From positions 186,001 to 250,000 of the forward strand of contig NZ_JAERWK010000008.1 of the NCBI RefSeq assembly GCF_016918035.1: a DNA stretch of 64,000 nucleotides, given 5' to 3'. Positions 22,401 through 30,231 of this stretch are shown one piece after another (the stretch's first letter is position 1; each line of letters starts with the position of its first letter). Below the pieces are notes generated by a model. That model had not been told where the DNA came from, made no database searches, and worked only from the letters and a program-made list of their open reading frames with translations. The DNA comes from Nakamurella leprariae. GTDB taxonomy: Bacteria > Actinomycetota > Actinomycetes > Mycobacteriales > Nakamurellaceae. Made by a program: the position numbers and the translations under genes.

Positions 22401-22579
22401 GCCAGTTGGGACACCGCCAGCTCGGGCCGGCCCGCGCGGGCCACGGCGGCCAGCACGTCCTCGGCGCCGGCCACCGGGCCGGCCGTGTCGAACAACCGGA
22501 CGTCGACGAGCTCGCCGCGGACCCGGTCCGTCTCGGGGAGGCCGTACCGGGCGGGCGTGCGGGTGCCGGGACGGGTCAC
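19475..22579 (-). CDS. glnE: Bifunctional glutamine synthetase adenylyltransferase/deadenylylase
   Basis: GlnE adds and removes AMP on glutamine synthetase. The 1034-residue product has the two tandem nucleotidyltransferase halves expected: the N-terminal half with NYLSDVDVIFVGD and LGAGGLRDVEFCVQLLQL, and the C-terminal half with YGSDADVMYVAE and LGRGGLGDVEWTVQLLQLQ. The GTG at 22579 overlaps the preceding gene's stop as GTGA and is preferred to a start 29 residues upstream. With GlnD, GlnB and AmtB 6 kb away it completes the nitrogen-control set. Confidence 0.95.
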   Translation of the reverse strand: MTRPGTRTPARYGLPETDRVRGELVDVRLFDTAGPVAGAEDVLAAVARAGRPELAVSQLASVVQRLREGDTPGEADALLTALHDDVRFRGRLLGVLGGSTVLGDHLCTHPQHWRLLVGEAPAERLIDPDHLVRTLHAAVGVTAEQLAEAGPCTGTDGVRATVTGGAAIAALRSAYRSQLLIIAGHDLGSTVESSLPVTSLLSVCQTLTDLADATLQTALAVAAASLPANAAPARLAVVAMGKCGARELNYLSDVDVIFVGDHPPGADANAEGSASDRPDDTRMLATATNLASTMMRVCGGAAWEVDAALRPEGKAGALVRTPASHAGYYRRWAQTWEFQALLKARPAAGDLTLGQGFVDDTAPLVWSAADRESFVDDVQAMRRRVEDNIPEALRARELKLGAGGLRDVEFCVQLLQLVHGRTDPELRFAGTLMGLRSLIRGGYVGRGDGAEMAAAYTFLRRVEHRLQLQRLRRTHLLPEDRGDLEWLARTDGYSAAGTSDAADVFTTDRVRHGATVRRLHEKLFYRPLLHTVLASGDELRLSPAAAKDRLGALGFRNPDAALRHLAALTTGVSRRAAIQRTLLPTLLGPFSASPDPDGGLLAYRTLSEALADTPWYLRLLRDEAEVAPRLASLLGGSRLIGDLLTRAPDVLPLLASDATLLEPQPGGVARGLWARSRRAGNAREQVDVARNARRTEMVRLASGDLLGLIDVTDIGTGLSSVADICIQVALDAAIASITADRGGFRARMSVIGMGRLGGWETGYGSDADVMYVAEPLPGEALDDALADAAAAADLLARLLGRPSPDPALLVDADLRPEGRNGRLVRTLDSFRAYWARFAAPWERQAMLRARPIAGDEALAAAFIAAADEFRYPVGGLRSADVVEIRRIKARVDAERLPRGADPTTHTKLGRGGLGDVEWTVQLLQLQHAAAVPGLRTTRTVAAIEAARAADLLTDADAAALTAGWLTAASTRNAIMLVRGKADDQIPRQGRELAAVARAMGWPVDADPGAFVDEYRRLTRRARRVVDAVFDGGAA

Positions 22580-23094
22580 CCGAGCACCGGGGCGGTCGGC
22601 GGGGCGGGGACGTAGAACGAGACGGTCCACTCGGGGCGGGACTCCCCGTCGATCTTGGCCCGCCACACCAGCACCCGTCCGGGCGGCAGCGGCAGGCCGG
22701 TGTTGAAGAACATCACCACGTGCGAGCGGGTGGGCAGCGCGCGCCGCGGGACCCCGCTGCCGCGGAAGTTCGGTTCCTCGATCTGCAGGGTCTGCCCGAA
22801 CCGCATGACCGGGGCGGCGCCCTCGGCGGCGTTGGGATCGGCCAGCCCGATCGGCCGGCCGTCGGTGTCCTCGAGCACCACCTCGAAGGCGTACTGCTCG
22901 TTCACCGTCTCCGGCGGGAAGGTCAGCGACACCACCAGGGAGAACGCCGAGGACATGCCGGTGGCCGGGTCACGGCCGATGATCTGCAGCCCACCCCCGA
23001 CCATCTGCAACTTGCCCAGCGAGTCCGCGACGGCGTAATCGGCCAGGATCAACGACACCGACGACCGGTCGAAGACCACGCTCATGCCTGGCAT
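22576..23094 (-). CDS. Conserved small protein, DUF6941-like
   Basis: This 172-residue protein has no signal peptide or membrane segment. Its start (LILADYAVADSLGKLQMVGGGLQII) and pattern of beta strands resemble the DUF6941 family, small proteins of unknown function; this assignment is from memory of the family pattern and is tentative. The ATG at 23094 or 23085 may be the start. Its stop overlaps the glnE start as GTGA, so glnE translation is probably coupled to it. No catalytic motif is recognisable. Confidence 0.6.
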   Translation of the reverse strand: MPGMSVVFDRSSVSLILADYAVADSLGKLQMVGGGLQIIGRDPATGMSSAFSLVVSLTFPPETVNEQYAFEVVLEDTDGRPIGLADPNAAEGAAPVMRFGQTLQIEEPNFRGSGVPRRALPTRSHVVMFFNTGLPLPPGRVLVWRAKIDGESRPEWTVSFYVPAPPTAPVLG

Positions 23095-23121
23095 CGTGCC
23101 AGAGCCCCGGCCGCGGACCCG

Positions 23122-26100
23122 TCACCGGAAGTCCCGCGAGGCCGGTCCGGTGATCCCGGTGGCCAGGTCGATCGCGGCGATCCGGTCGGCCACCACCGAC
23201 AGCGCCCCGTCCTGACCTTCGAGCATGCCCCGGATGAGCAGCGCGGACGACTGCCGGGCCACCCGGCGGTACTTCGCCCACAGCGGGGCCGAGCAGATCA
23301 CGTTCACCATGCCGGTCTCGTCCTCGAGGTTGACGAAGATGATTCCGGACGCGGTCTCGGGACGCTGCCGGTGGGTGACCACCCCGGCGACCAGCACGCG
23401 CGTGTTCAGCGCGGTGCGCTGCAGGTCGGCCGCCGTCCGCACGCCCATGCCCGCCAACCGTTCCCGGGAGAACTCGGTCGGATGTGCCTCCGGAGACATC
23501 CCCGTCGCCCACAGATCGGCGACGGTGAGTTCCAGGTCACTCATCCCGGGCAGGGTGGGCGCCTCCAGGCCGACCTCGGTGGTGCCGGGCAGGGTGCCGG
23601 CCCGGGCGCCGGCCGCCGCGCCGGCCGCCCACAGCGCCCACCGACGCTGCTCCCCCGGCCGGCCCGGGCGGGTCAGCGGGTCCAGCGCCCCCGCGGTGGC
23701 CAGCGCCTCGGCCTGGGCGGTGGTCAGCGTGACCGCCCGGGTCAGCTGATCGAGGCTGCGGTAGCCCTCGTCGGGGCGGGCCGCGACGATCGCCTCGGCC
23801 AGTTCGGTGCCCATGGTGCGCACTCCGGCCAGTCCGAGCCGCACCGCGGGCGCCCCACCCGGGCCGGGTTCCAGCCCGGCCTGCGCACCCGAGGCATTGA
23901 TGTCGGGTCGGCGGATCTGCACGCCGTGCCGCCGGGCGTCGGTGATGAGCGACTGCGGCGAGTAGAACCCCATCGGCTGAGCCCGCAGCAGGGCGGCGCA
24001 GAACGCCGCCGGATGGTGCAGTTTCAGCCACGATGACTGGAACACCAACGCGGCGAACGACAGTGCGTGCGACTCGGCGAAGCCGAAGTTGGCGAAGGCC
24101 AGCAGCCGTTCGTAGATCCGGTCGGCGATCGCCCCGGTGATGCCGTGGTTGCTGCACATCCCGTCGTACAGCGCCTGCTTGAGCTTGGCCATCTTGGCGC
24201 CGGACCGCTTGGCGCCCATGGCCCGTCGCAGCTGGTCGGCCTGGCTGCCGTCGAACCCGGCGACGTCCACGGCCAGCTGCATGAGCTGCTCCTGGAACAG
24301 CGGGATGCCCAGCGTCTTGCGCAGCGCCGGTTCCATCGCCGGGTGATCGAAGGTGACCGGCTCCAGGTTGTTGCGCCGCCGGATGTACGGGTGCACCGAG
24401 TCGCCCTGGATGGGTCCGGGCCGGATCAGCGCCACCTCCACCACCAGGTCGTAGAAGGTGCGCGGCTTGAGCCGGGGCAGGGTGGCCATCTGGGCCCGCG
24501 ACTCGACCTGGAACACCCCGACCGAGTCGGCCCGCTGCAGCATCTCGTAGACCGCGGGCTCCTCCAGATCCAGTTGCGCCAGGTCGATCTCGGTGCCGTC
24601 GAACTCGCGGACCAGGTCGACCGCGGAATGCAGTGCGGACAGCATGCCCAACCCGAGCAGGTCGAACTTGACCAGTCCCATGGCCGCGCAGTCGTCCTTG
24701 TCCCACTGCAGCACCGACCGGTCGGCCATCCGAGCCCACTCCACCGGGCACACATCGGCGACCGGCCGGTCGCAGATGACCATGCCGCCGGAGTGGATGC
24801 TCAGGTGCCGCGGGAAGTCCTGCACCTGCTCGGCCAAGGCCAGCACCGGCGCGGGGATGGGGTGGTCAGCCGGCTCCTGCCGTTCCAGCGGCACCCAGCC
24901 GTCCAGCTGTTTGGAGAACGCGTCCTGCTGCCCGGGCGAGTGGCCGAGCGCCTTGGCCATGTCCCGGACCGCCATCTTGGGCCGGAAGGTGTTGACGTTG
25001 GCCACCTGGGCGGCGTAGTCGCGGCCGTGCGTCCGGTAGACGTACTGGATGACCTCCTCGCGGCGGTCGGACTCGATGTCCAGGTCGATGTCCGGCGGGC
25101 CGTCCCGTTCCGGGGCCAGGAACCGCTCGAACAGCAGGTGGTAGCGCACCGCGTCCACCGCAGTGACGCCGAGCGCGTAGCAGACCGCCGAGTTCGCCGC
25201 GGAACCCCTTCCCTGGCAGAAGATGTCGGCTTCACGGCAGAACTGCACCAGGTCGTGGACGATGAGGAAGTAGCCGGGGAACTCCAGATCGGTGATGATC
25301 TGCAGTTCCTTCTCCAGCTGCGCGTAAGCGTCCGGGCGCTCCTGCGGGGTGCCGTACCGGCGGGCCGCGCCCTCCATGGTCAGCTGCCGCAGCCAGCTGG
25401 CCTCGTCGTGGCCGGGCGGCACCGGGTACGGCGGCAGTCTCGGAGCGACCAGCTTGAGGTCGAACGCGCACTCCTGGCCCAGCATCGCCGCAGTGGGCAC
25501 CGCCGTCGGGAACCGGGCGAACAGCCGGGCCATCTCGGCTCCGGACCGCAGGTGCGCGCCCGGTCCGGCCGGCAGCCACGGGTCGGCCTCGTCCAGGCTG
25601 CGCCGGGCCCGGACCGCGGCCATGGCGGCGGCGACCCGGCCGGCCCGCGGCACCGCGTAGTGCGCCCCGGTGGTGGCCGCCACCGGCAGCAACAGCTCGG
25701 TGGCCAGCGCAGCCAGCGCGTCGTTGTTCTCGTCGTCGGTGGGCTGCAGCGTGGTGGACAGTTCGACGACCACGTTGTCCCGCCCGAACCGCTCGACCAG
25801 CGCGCGCAGCGCAGTGCGGGCGGCGTCGGAACCGCCGGTGGCCAGCGCGCGCCGCACCGCTCCCTTGCGGCACCCGGTCAGGATCAGCCAGTGGTCGCCC
25901 GCAGCGCCGGCCAGCGCGTCGAGGTCGTAGACCGGACGACCCTTCTCGCCCCCGGCCAGGTGCGCCGCGGCCAGCTGCCGGGACAGCCGCCGGTACCCCT
26001 CCTGGCCGCGGGCCAGCACCAGCAGGTGCTCACCGACCGGGTCGGGCACGCCCAGCTGCGGTTCGGGCAACTGCAGCGACAGCTCCGCACCGAACAGGGT

Positions 26101-26448
26101 GCGCAGCCCCGCATCGGCGGCGGCCTCGGCGAACCGGACCACCCCGTACAGCCCGTCGTGATCGGTGAGCGCCAACCCCTGCAGCCCGAGCCGGACCGCC
26201 TCGGCGACCAGCAGTTCCGGAGTCGACGAGCCGTCCAGGAAGCTGAACGCCGAGTGCGCGTGCAGCTCGGTGTACGGCACCACCGGCCGGTCGTCGGGGT
26301 GGACGGGTGGCGCCGCCGGCAAGTCCGCGGCGTCGCGCAGATGGTACGGCGGGTGCGACCGCAGGATCCCGCTGCCCGGCTGCCGTGGCCGGCCGGACAG
26401 CGCCCGCTCCAGCTCGCGCCACGGCACCGGCGGATTACCCCAGCCCAC
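23122..26448 (-). CDS. dnaE2: Error-prone DNA polymerase DnaE2
   Basis: DnaE2 is a C-family polymerase that copies damaged templates in SOS mutagenesis, with ImuB and ImuA'. The 1108-residue protein starts with a PHP domain (YTELHAHSAFSFLDGSSTPE), then the polymerase core with active-site PDIDLDIESDRREEV near residue 453, SIHSGGMVICDRPV, FQEQLMQLAVDVAGF and GFAESHALSFAALVFQSSWLK. A C-terminal OB fold is last. It is shorter than DnaE1 in this window (1176 residues) and lacks the DnaE1 C-terminal extension. It follows imuB by 11 bp and should share the LexA-controlled promoter at 29.4 kb. Confidence 0.95.
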   Translation of the reverse strand: MGWGNPPVPWRELERALSGRPRQPGSGILRSHPPYHLRDAADLPAAPPVHPDDRPVVPYTELHAHSAFSFLDGSSTPELLVAEAVRLGLQGLALTDHDGLYGVVRFAEAAADAGLRTLFGAELSLQLPEPQLGVPDPVGEHLLVLARGQEGYRRLSRQLAAAHLAGGEKGRPVYDLDALAGAAGDHWLILTGCRKGAVRRALATGGSDAARTALRALVERFGRDNVVVELSTTLQPTDDENNDALAALATELLLPVAATTGAHYAVPRAGRVAAAMAAVRARRSLDEADPWLPAGPGAHLRSGAEMARLFARFPTAVPTAAMLGQECAFDLKLVAPRLPPYPVPPGHDEASWLRQLTMEGAARRYGTPQERPDAYAQLEKELQIITDLEFPGYFLIVHDLVQFCREADIFCQGRGSAANSAVCYALGVTAVDAVRYHLLFERFLAPERDGPPDIDLDIESDRREEVIQYVYRTHGRDYAAQVANVNTFRPKMAVRDMAKALGHSPGQQDAFSKQLDGWVPLERQEPADHPIPAPVLALAEQVQDFPRHLSIHSGGMVICDRPVADVCPVEWARMADRSVLQWDKDDCAAMGLVKFDLLGLGMLSALHSAVDLVREFDGTEIDLAQLDLEEPAVYEMLQRADSVGVFQVESRAQMATLPRLKPRTFYDLVVEVALIRPGPIQGDSVHPYIRRRNNLEPVTFDHPAMEPALRKTLGIPLFQEQLMQLAVDVAGFDGSQADQLRRAMGAKRSGAKMAKLKQALYDGMCSNHGITGAIADRIYERLLAFANFGFAESHALSFAALVFQSSWLKLHHPAAFCAALLRAQPMGFYSPQSLITDARRHGVQIRRPDINASGAQAGLEPGPGGAPAVRLGLAGVRTMGTELAEAIVAARPDEGYRSLDQLTRAVTLTTAQAEALATAGALDPLTRPGRPGEQRRWALWAAGAAAGARAGTLPGTTEVGLEAPTLPGMSDLELTVADLWATGMSPEAHPTEFSRERLAGMGVRTAADLQRTALNTRVLVAGVVTHRQRPETASGIIFVNLEDETGMVNVICSAPLWAKYRRVARQSSALLIRGMLEGQDGALSVVADRIAAIDLATGITGPASRDFR

Positions 26449-26459
26449 GGTCGGCCCGT

Positions 26460-28013
26460 TCAGTCATAGATGCCCTCGACCGCCCAGCCGGCCGCGCCGA
26501 CGGTGACCATCATGGCCACCCCGGTCGCGGTGATCAACTGCATCCGGCCGTTGGGCGCCGGGTCCGGGGTCGCCCACCAGCGCTCGTCGGCCACCCACGG
26601 ACCCGCCCAGGCCTGCACGTACTGCGGCGGCTGGCCGGTCTGCCCGACCCAGGCCGGCGGCGCGGTCAGCGCCCCGCGGCCGGTGAGCCGGACCGGGTCC
26701 CCTCCGGCGTCCAGCACGGTGACCGGGGGCGGCGAGCCGGGCGGCAGGCGGGTCGGGGTGGGCGTGGGGACGGCCCCCGGCCACGGCGCGTCGGGGTCCC
26801 GCGGCGCGATCCGCTCCTGGCCCCACGGCACGGTGGCCACCCGCTCGGCCGGCCCGCGGCCGCCGGAACGCAGGGTGGCCAGCACCGACTCCGGTCCCAG
26901 CAGTCCCTGCACCCGGGCGAACGCCCACCCGGCCCGTTGGTCGTCCTGCGCGTCGGAACCCCACAGCCCGAACTGCAGGTGGCCGGCGTCGACCGCCTCG
27001 ATCGGTTCCAGCCGCAGTCGGGTGATCGCGCCCGCGCCGCCCTTGGTGAGCCAGCCGTCCAGCTGCCAGCGCACGCGGTCGGCGGTGTCGGCCGGGGTGA
27101 GCGGCCGGGCACACCGCCACACCCGGGACAGCACGGCGCCCTGTTCGGTGTGGGCGACGACGGCCAGCCGGGTACAGGCCAGCCCTGCGTCGGCCAGCCG
27201 GGCGTGCAGCCGCTCGGCGAGGGCACGACCGGCGAAGGCCGCGGCGTCCACCCGCTCCACCGGCGGGTCGCACTCCTGGTCGACCAGGATCTCCGTGGGG
27301 ATGGTGCGCCGGGACAGATCCCGGTCGGCCCGGCCCTGGGCCAACCGATGGGCCTGTCGGGCGTCGGCGCCGAACCGGGTGACCACCGTCCGTTCCGGCA
27401 GCGCCGCGAAGGCCCCCAGCGTGGTGATGCCGAGCCGGCCCAGCAGGTCGACCAGGTCGGCCCGTTCCGGCGGCGCGATGGCTGGTTCCCGGGCCAGCTC
27501 GGCCACGGGCAGCGGCGCGCAGAAGGGCGCGGACTCCCCCGGCGGCACGATCGCCGACCGGTGGGCCGCCAGCACGGCCACCGGCAGCTCATCGGCGATG
27601 CCCACCCGGCATTCGATGTCCAGCGCCTCCACCGCGTCGACGATCCGTTCCGCGGCAGCGATCTCGGAGCCGAAGAAGCGGGCTGGGCCACGGGCCGAGA
27701 CAGCCAGCAGTCCCGGGCGCAGCACCTCCACGCCCGGTGCGATCCCCTCCACAGTGGTCGGCGCCACTTCGAACGCGCGGGCGTCCCGGTCCGCGTCGGC
27801 CGGCACCAGCAGCAGGTCCGGGCAGCGGGACTGGGCGTCGCGGCGCCGCTGTCCCACCCGCACCCCCTCGGCCCGGGCGGCGGTCGTGCAGGTGCGGACG
27901 CGGTGCGCGTGCATCACCGCGATCGCCTCGGCCGGGGACCGGCCCAGTTCGCGGGCGGCGGCCACCGCGGGCCAGTCCGGGCACCACAGCACCAGCGTGC
28001 GCTGCCCGGTCAT
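26460..28013 (-). CDS. imuB: ImuB, inactive Y-family polymerase subunit of the mutasome
   Basis: ImuB is a Y-family fold protein without polymerase activity; it links DnaE2 to the beta clamp and ImuA'. The 517-residue product has the Y-family layout, but the metal-binding motifs are lost: the first reads LVLWCPDWPAVAAARELG instead of one with an Asp, and the usual SIDE-type motif is VSARGPARFFG. Helix-hairpin-helix sequence DLVDLLGRLGITTLGAFAALP follows. The C-terminal 150 residues are Pro-rich. The ATG overlaps the stop of the HNH gene as ATGA. DnaE2 follows. Confidence 0.93.
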   Translation of the reverse strand: MTGQRTLVLWCPDWPAVAAARELGRSPAEAIAVMHAHRVRTCTTAARAEGVRVGQRRRDAQSRCPDLLLVPADADRDARAFEVAPTTVEGIAPGVEVLRPGLLAVSARGPARFFGSEIAAAERIVDAVEALDIECRVGIADELPVAVLAAHRSAIVPPGESAPFCAPLPVAELAREPAIAPPERADLVDLLGRLGITTLGAFAALPERTVVTRFGADARQAHRLAQGRADRDLSRRTIPTEILVDQECDPPVERVDAAAFAGRALAERLHARLADAGLACTRLAVVAHTEQGAVLSRVWRCARPLTPADTADRVRWQLDGWLTKGGAGAITRLRLEPIEAVDAGHLQFGLWGSDAQDDQRAGWAFARVQGLLGPESVLATLRSGGRGPAERVATVPWGQERIAPRDPDAPWPGAVPTPTPTRLPPGSPPPVTVLDAGGDPVRLTGRGALTAPPAWVGQTGQPPQYVQAWAGPWVADERWWATPDPAPNGRMQLITATGVAMMVTVGAAGWAVEGIYD

Positions 28014-29413
28014 GCCGGCACCGCCCGGCAGAGCACCCCGACACTGTCGGCCAGGGAGAACCCGGCGCCCCGGCCGATGGGGACAACGGCGTCGGAGGCG
28101 ATGACCGGCAGGTCCGGACCGGAGGCCAGCGCAGGTGCGGCCAAGACGATCTGCCCGTCGGGGCGACGGAACCGCCAGTGCTGCCGCAGATCCGGCGCCG
28201 GATCCGGCGCCAGCTCCACGGCGAAACCGGCCTCGTGCAGCAGCATGTGGTGGGTGCGGCAGAGCAGCACCAGGTTGTCCAGGTCGGTGCGGCCACCGTG
28301 CAGCCAGTGCCGGACGTGGTGGGCCTGCAGGTGCCGGCGCCGGGCACACCCGGGGAACCGGCATCCGCCGTCCCGGATCCGCAACGCCCGGCGCTGCGCC
28401 GGGGAGATCTTCCGGGTCCTGCGGCCGATCCGCAGTTCCTCCCCCGGGACCGCCGAGTGCAGCACGGCCAGCAGCGATGCGTCGCAGGCCAATCGCTGCG
28501 CGGTGGCGCGCCCGATCCCGATCCCGTCCTCGATCTGAGCCACATCACCTGCTGGATGCGCGGTCTCGGCCAGCACCGCGGCGTCGGCGTGCACCACCAC
28601 CAGGTGCCGGTCGTCACCGGAGGTGTCCACCGGGCCGGCGGCCAGCGCGGCGTGCGCGACCGAGACCAGGGCGTCCACCGGGTCGGTGGCACGAGCGGCA
28701 TCCAGTGCCGCCGGCGGACTGTCGTCCAGCAGCGCGTGCTCGGCCTGCTCCAACGCGGCCAGCAGCACCGCCCCCTCGTCGGCGGGCAGTCGCGCGGTGA
28801 GCACCAGCATGCCGTCCTCGTCCCACCGCCACCGGGCCCGCCGGGCGGCCTGCTGGCGCAGCACGGCCCCGTCGGCCAGGCGGAAGCCGCGGACGGTGCG
28901 CTCCAGCTGGGACGCGGTCTGCCGCAACGCCTGCTCGACCAGGACGCGTTCGTCCACCCGGCCGGCCACCCGGGTCACCGCCCGGACCTTGGACCAGGTC
29001 AGCCGGCCCACGGCGAACTCGGCGCGCAGCAGCGGCAGCTCGGTCAGGGCCAGCGCGACCCGGACGTACTCCCGGGCCACCCCGGAGGAGACCGAACAGG
29101 ACCAGGCCAGCCAGTGGGCGCACGACTTGATGCCCCACTGGACCCACCCCCGACGGGCGTGGAACCTGGCGATGAGCTCGAGCCACGCGCAGGTACCGGC
29201 GGCCAGGGAGCCGGCCATCGCGGTGATGCGGGCCTCGAGCTGCTCGAGCGGCTCGTCGGGCTCCGGAGCGGGCGCGACCAACAGCGGCGGTGGCGTGGGC
29301 GCCAGGACCGCCGGCCGAGCTCGACGACGGACCGGCGCGCTCTGCCACATGACGGACAGCGCCGCGTCCCACTCCTCGTCGCTCAGATCGAGGTCCGCTC
29401 CGGCGTCGCTCAC
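28010..29413 (-). CDS. HNH endonuclease with DUF222 (13E12-type), first gene of the SOS operon
   Basis: The 467-residue protein has the actinobacterial DUF222 region (FHARRGWVQWGIKSCAHWLAW, VGRLTWSKVRAVTRVA) at about residues 90-330, followed by an HNH nuclease motif at about 348-392: CRFPGCARRRHLQAHHVRHW, the DLDNLVLLCRTHH segment and LLHE, with two zinc-type CxxC-like cysteines and the catalytic histidines. Such proteins are multicopy in mycobacteria and their function is unknown. The GTG at 29413 has GGGGAG 8 bases upstream and sits 14 bp after a perfect LexA box. Its stop overlaps the imuB ATG, so nuclease, ImuB and DnaE2 should be made together after DNA damage. Confidence 0.9.
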   Translation of the reverse strand: MSDAGADLDLSDEEWDAALSVMWQSAPVRRRARPAVLAPTPPPLLVAPAPEPDEPLEQLEARITAMAGSLAAGTCAWLELIARFHARRGWVQWGIKSCAHWLAWSCSVSSGVAREYVRVALALTELPLLRAEFAVGRLTWSKVRAVTRVAGRVDERVLVEQALRQTASQLERTVRGFRLADGAVLRQQAARRARWRWDEDGMLVLTARLPADEGAVLLAALEQAEHALLDDSPPAALDAARATDPVDALVSVAHAALAAGPVDTSGDDRHLVVVHADAAVLAETAHPAGDVAQIEDGIGIGRATAQRLACDASLLAVLHSAVPGEELRIGRRTRKISPAQRRALRIRDGGCRFPGCARRRHLQAHHVRHWLHGGRTDLDNLVLLCRTHHMLLHEAGFAVELAPDPAPDLRQHWRFRRPDGQIVLAAPALASGPDLPVIASDAVVPIGRGAGFSLADSVGVLCRAVPA

Positions 29414-29427
29414 CTGCACCACTCCCC

Positions 29428-29443
29428 TCGAACGCGTGTTCGA
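29428..29443 (-). promoter_or_regulatory. LexA (SOS) box of the HNH-imuB-dnaE2 operon
   Basis: TCGAAC-n4-GTTCGA is a perfect match to the actinobacterial LexA palindrome. On the minus strand a -10 hexamer TAGCAT (29448-29443) shares its final T with the box, so the transcription start would lie inside the box. The ribosome site GGGGAG follows directly. Confidence 0.92.
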
Positions 29444-29489
29444 TGCTAGGAGCAGACCGGAGTCCGGCCAACCCGGGACGGGTCGGACC

Positions 29490-29509
29490 ACTCGATCAGA
29501 TGATCGAGT
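29490..29509. repeat. Perfect 20-bp palindrome upstream of the SOS operon
   Basis: ACTCGATCA-GA-TGATCGAGT has two 9-bp arms with a 2-base centre. It lies 47 bp upstream of the LexA box in the 226-bp gap between the HNH gene and the DinB-like gene. The shape suits a dimeric repressor operator. No regulator can be named. Confidence 0.6.
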
Positions 29510-29621
29510 TCAGGTCGAGGGTTCGAACACCGATCCAGGGCACTGCTCCACTGCCAGGAGCACATCACGGACCACCGACAGTCACTCTCAGCGGTCGGAT
29601 CACCACTCAAAACTGCGGAAC

Positions 29622-29637
29622 CGTTGCCGCGGCAACG
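29622..29637 (-). terminator. Palindrome just past the DinB-like stop, possible terminator
   Basis: CGTTGCCGCGGCAACG is a perfect 16-bp palindrome starting 2 bp beyond the stop codon of the DinB-like gene. As RNA it can form GTTGC/GCAAC with a CGCG loop. AGTTTTG follows about 15 bases later on the minus strand. Confidence 0.4.
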
Positions 29638-29639
29638 CC

Positions 29640-30170
29640 TCAGCGGCCCAGGCGGTCCCGCCAGGCGTACAGGTCCCGCAGCGTCGAGACGACGGAGCCG
29701 TGGTGGATCACCTCGCGGTGGATGTGCAGGACGAGGGCGGCCATCGTCGACTGCTCGAATTCCTCCTCCCGGCACAGCCGAGTCAGTCCGTCCTCCCCGA
29801 GCGAGCGGACCCCGGCGACCCAGACCGTGTACGCCTCGTCCAGCCGGGCCAGCGCGTCGGCGGCGGTGGTCGGGTAGTCGTAGCTGAAGTAGTCGACCGG
29901 CGGCCCGTCGAAGTAGGTGGCCGACCGGGCGCCGAGGATGCCGACCAGCAGGTGACCGAACTGCCAGGCGATGGTGGTCACCGGGGTCGGCACCGGTTCG
30001 GGGTACTCGAAGTCGATGGTGGGTGGACCGTCCGGCCGCGGATGCACGTTCCAGCTGGGCCGGACCGGCTCCCACAGATACTCCGCATCGGTCAGCCCGT
30101 CGAGCCGGGGCCGCAACTGGTGCTCCCAGTGCCAGGTCAGCTGCTCGAGCAGTTCGTCGTTCCAGGTCAT
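29640..30170 (-). CDS. DinB-like four-helix protein
   Basis: This 176-residue protein has the DinB/YfiT-like pattern: an N-terminal helix with WNDELLEQLTWHWEHQLRPRLDGL, then WQFGHLLVGILGAR, then HIHREVIHHGS near the end. The spaced histidines fit the metal-binding triad of the fold. Relatives include thiol-dependent S-transferases that use mycothiol or bacillithiol. The substrate is unknown. The gene is divergent from a WYL-domain regulator 61 bp away, a pairing often seen in actinobacteria, which suggests that the regulator controls it. Confidence 0.82.
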   Translation of the reverse strand: MTWNDELLEQLTWHWEHQLRPRLDGLTDAEYLWEPVRPSWNVHPRPDGPPTIDFEYPEPVPTPVTTIAWQFGHLLVGILGARSATYFDGPPVDYFSYDYPTTAADALARLDEAYTVWVAGVRSLGEDGLTRLCREEEFEQSTMAALVLHIHREVIHHGSVVSTLRDLYAWRDRLGR

Positions 30171-30231
30171 GATCCGACCGTGGCAGCGCCTCCGGACAAC
30201 ATCGGTCCGCTGCAGCTGCCAGGCTGCTCGC

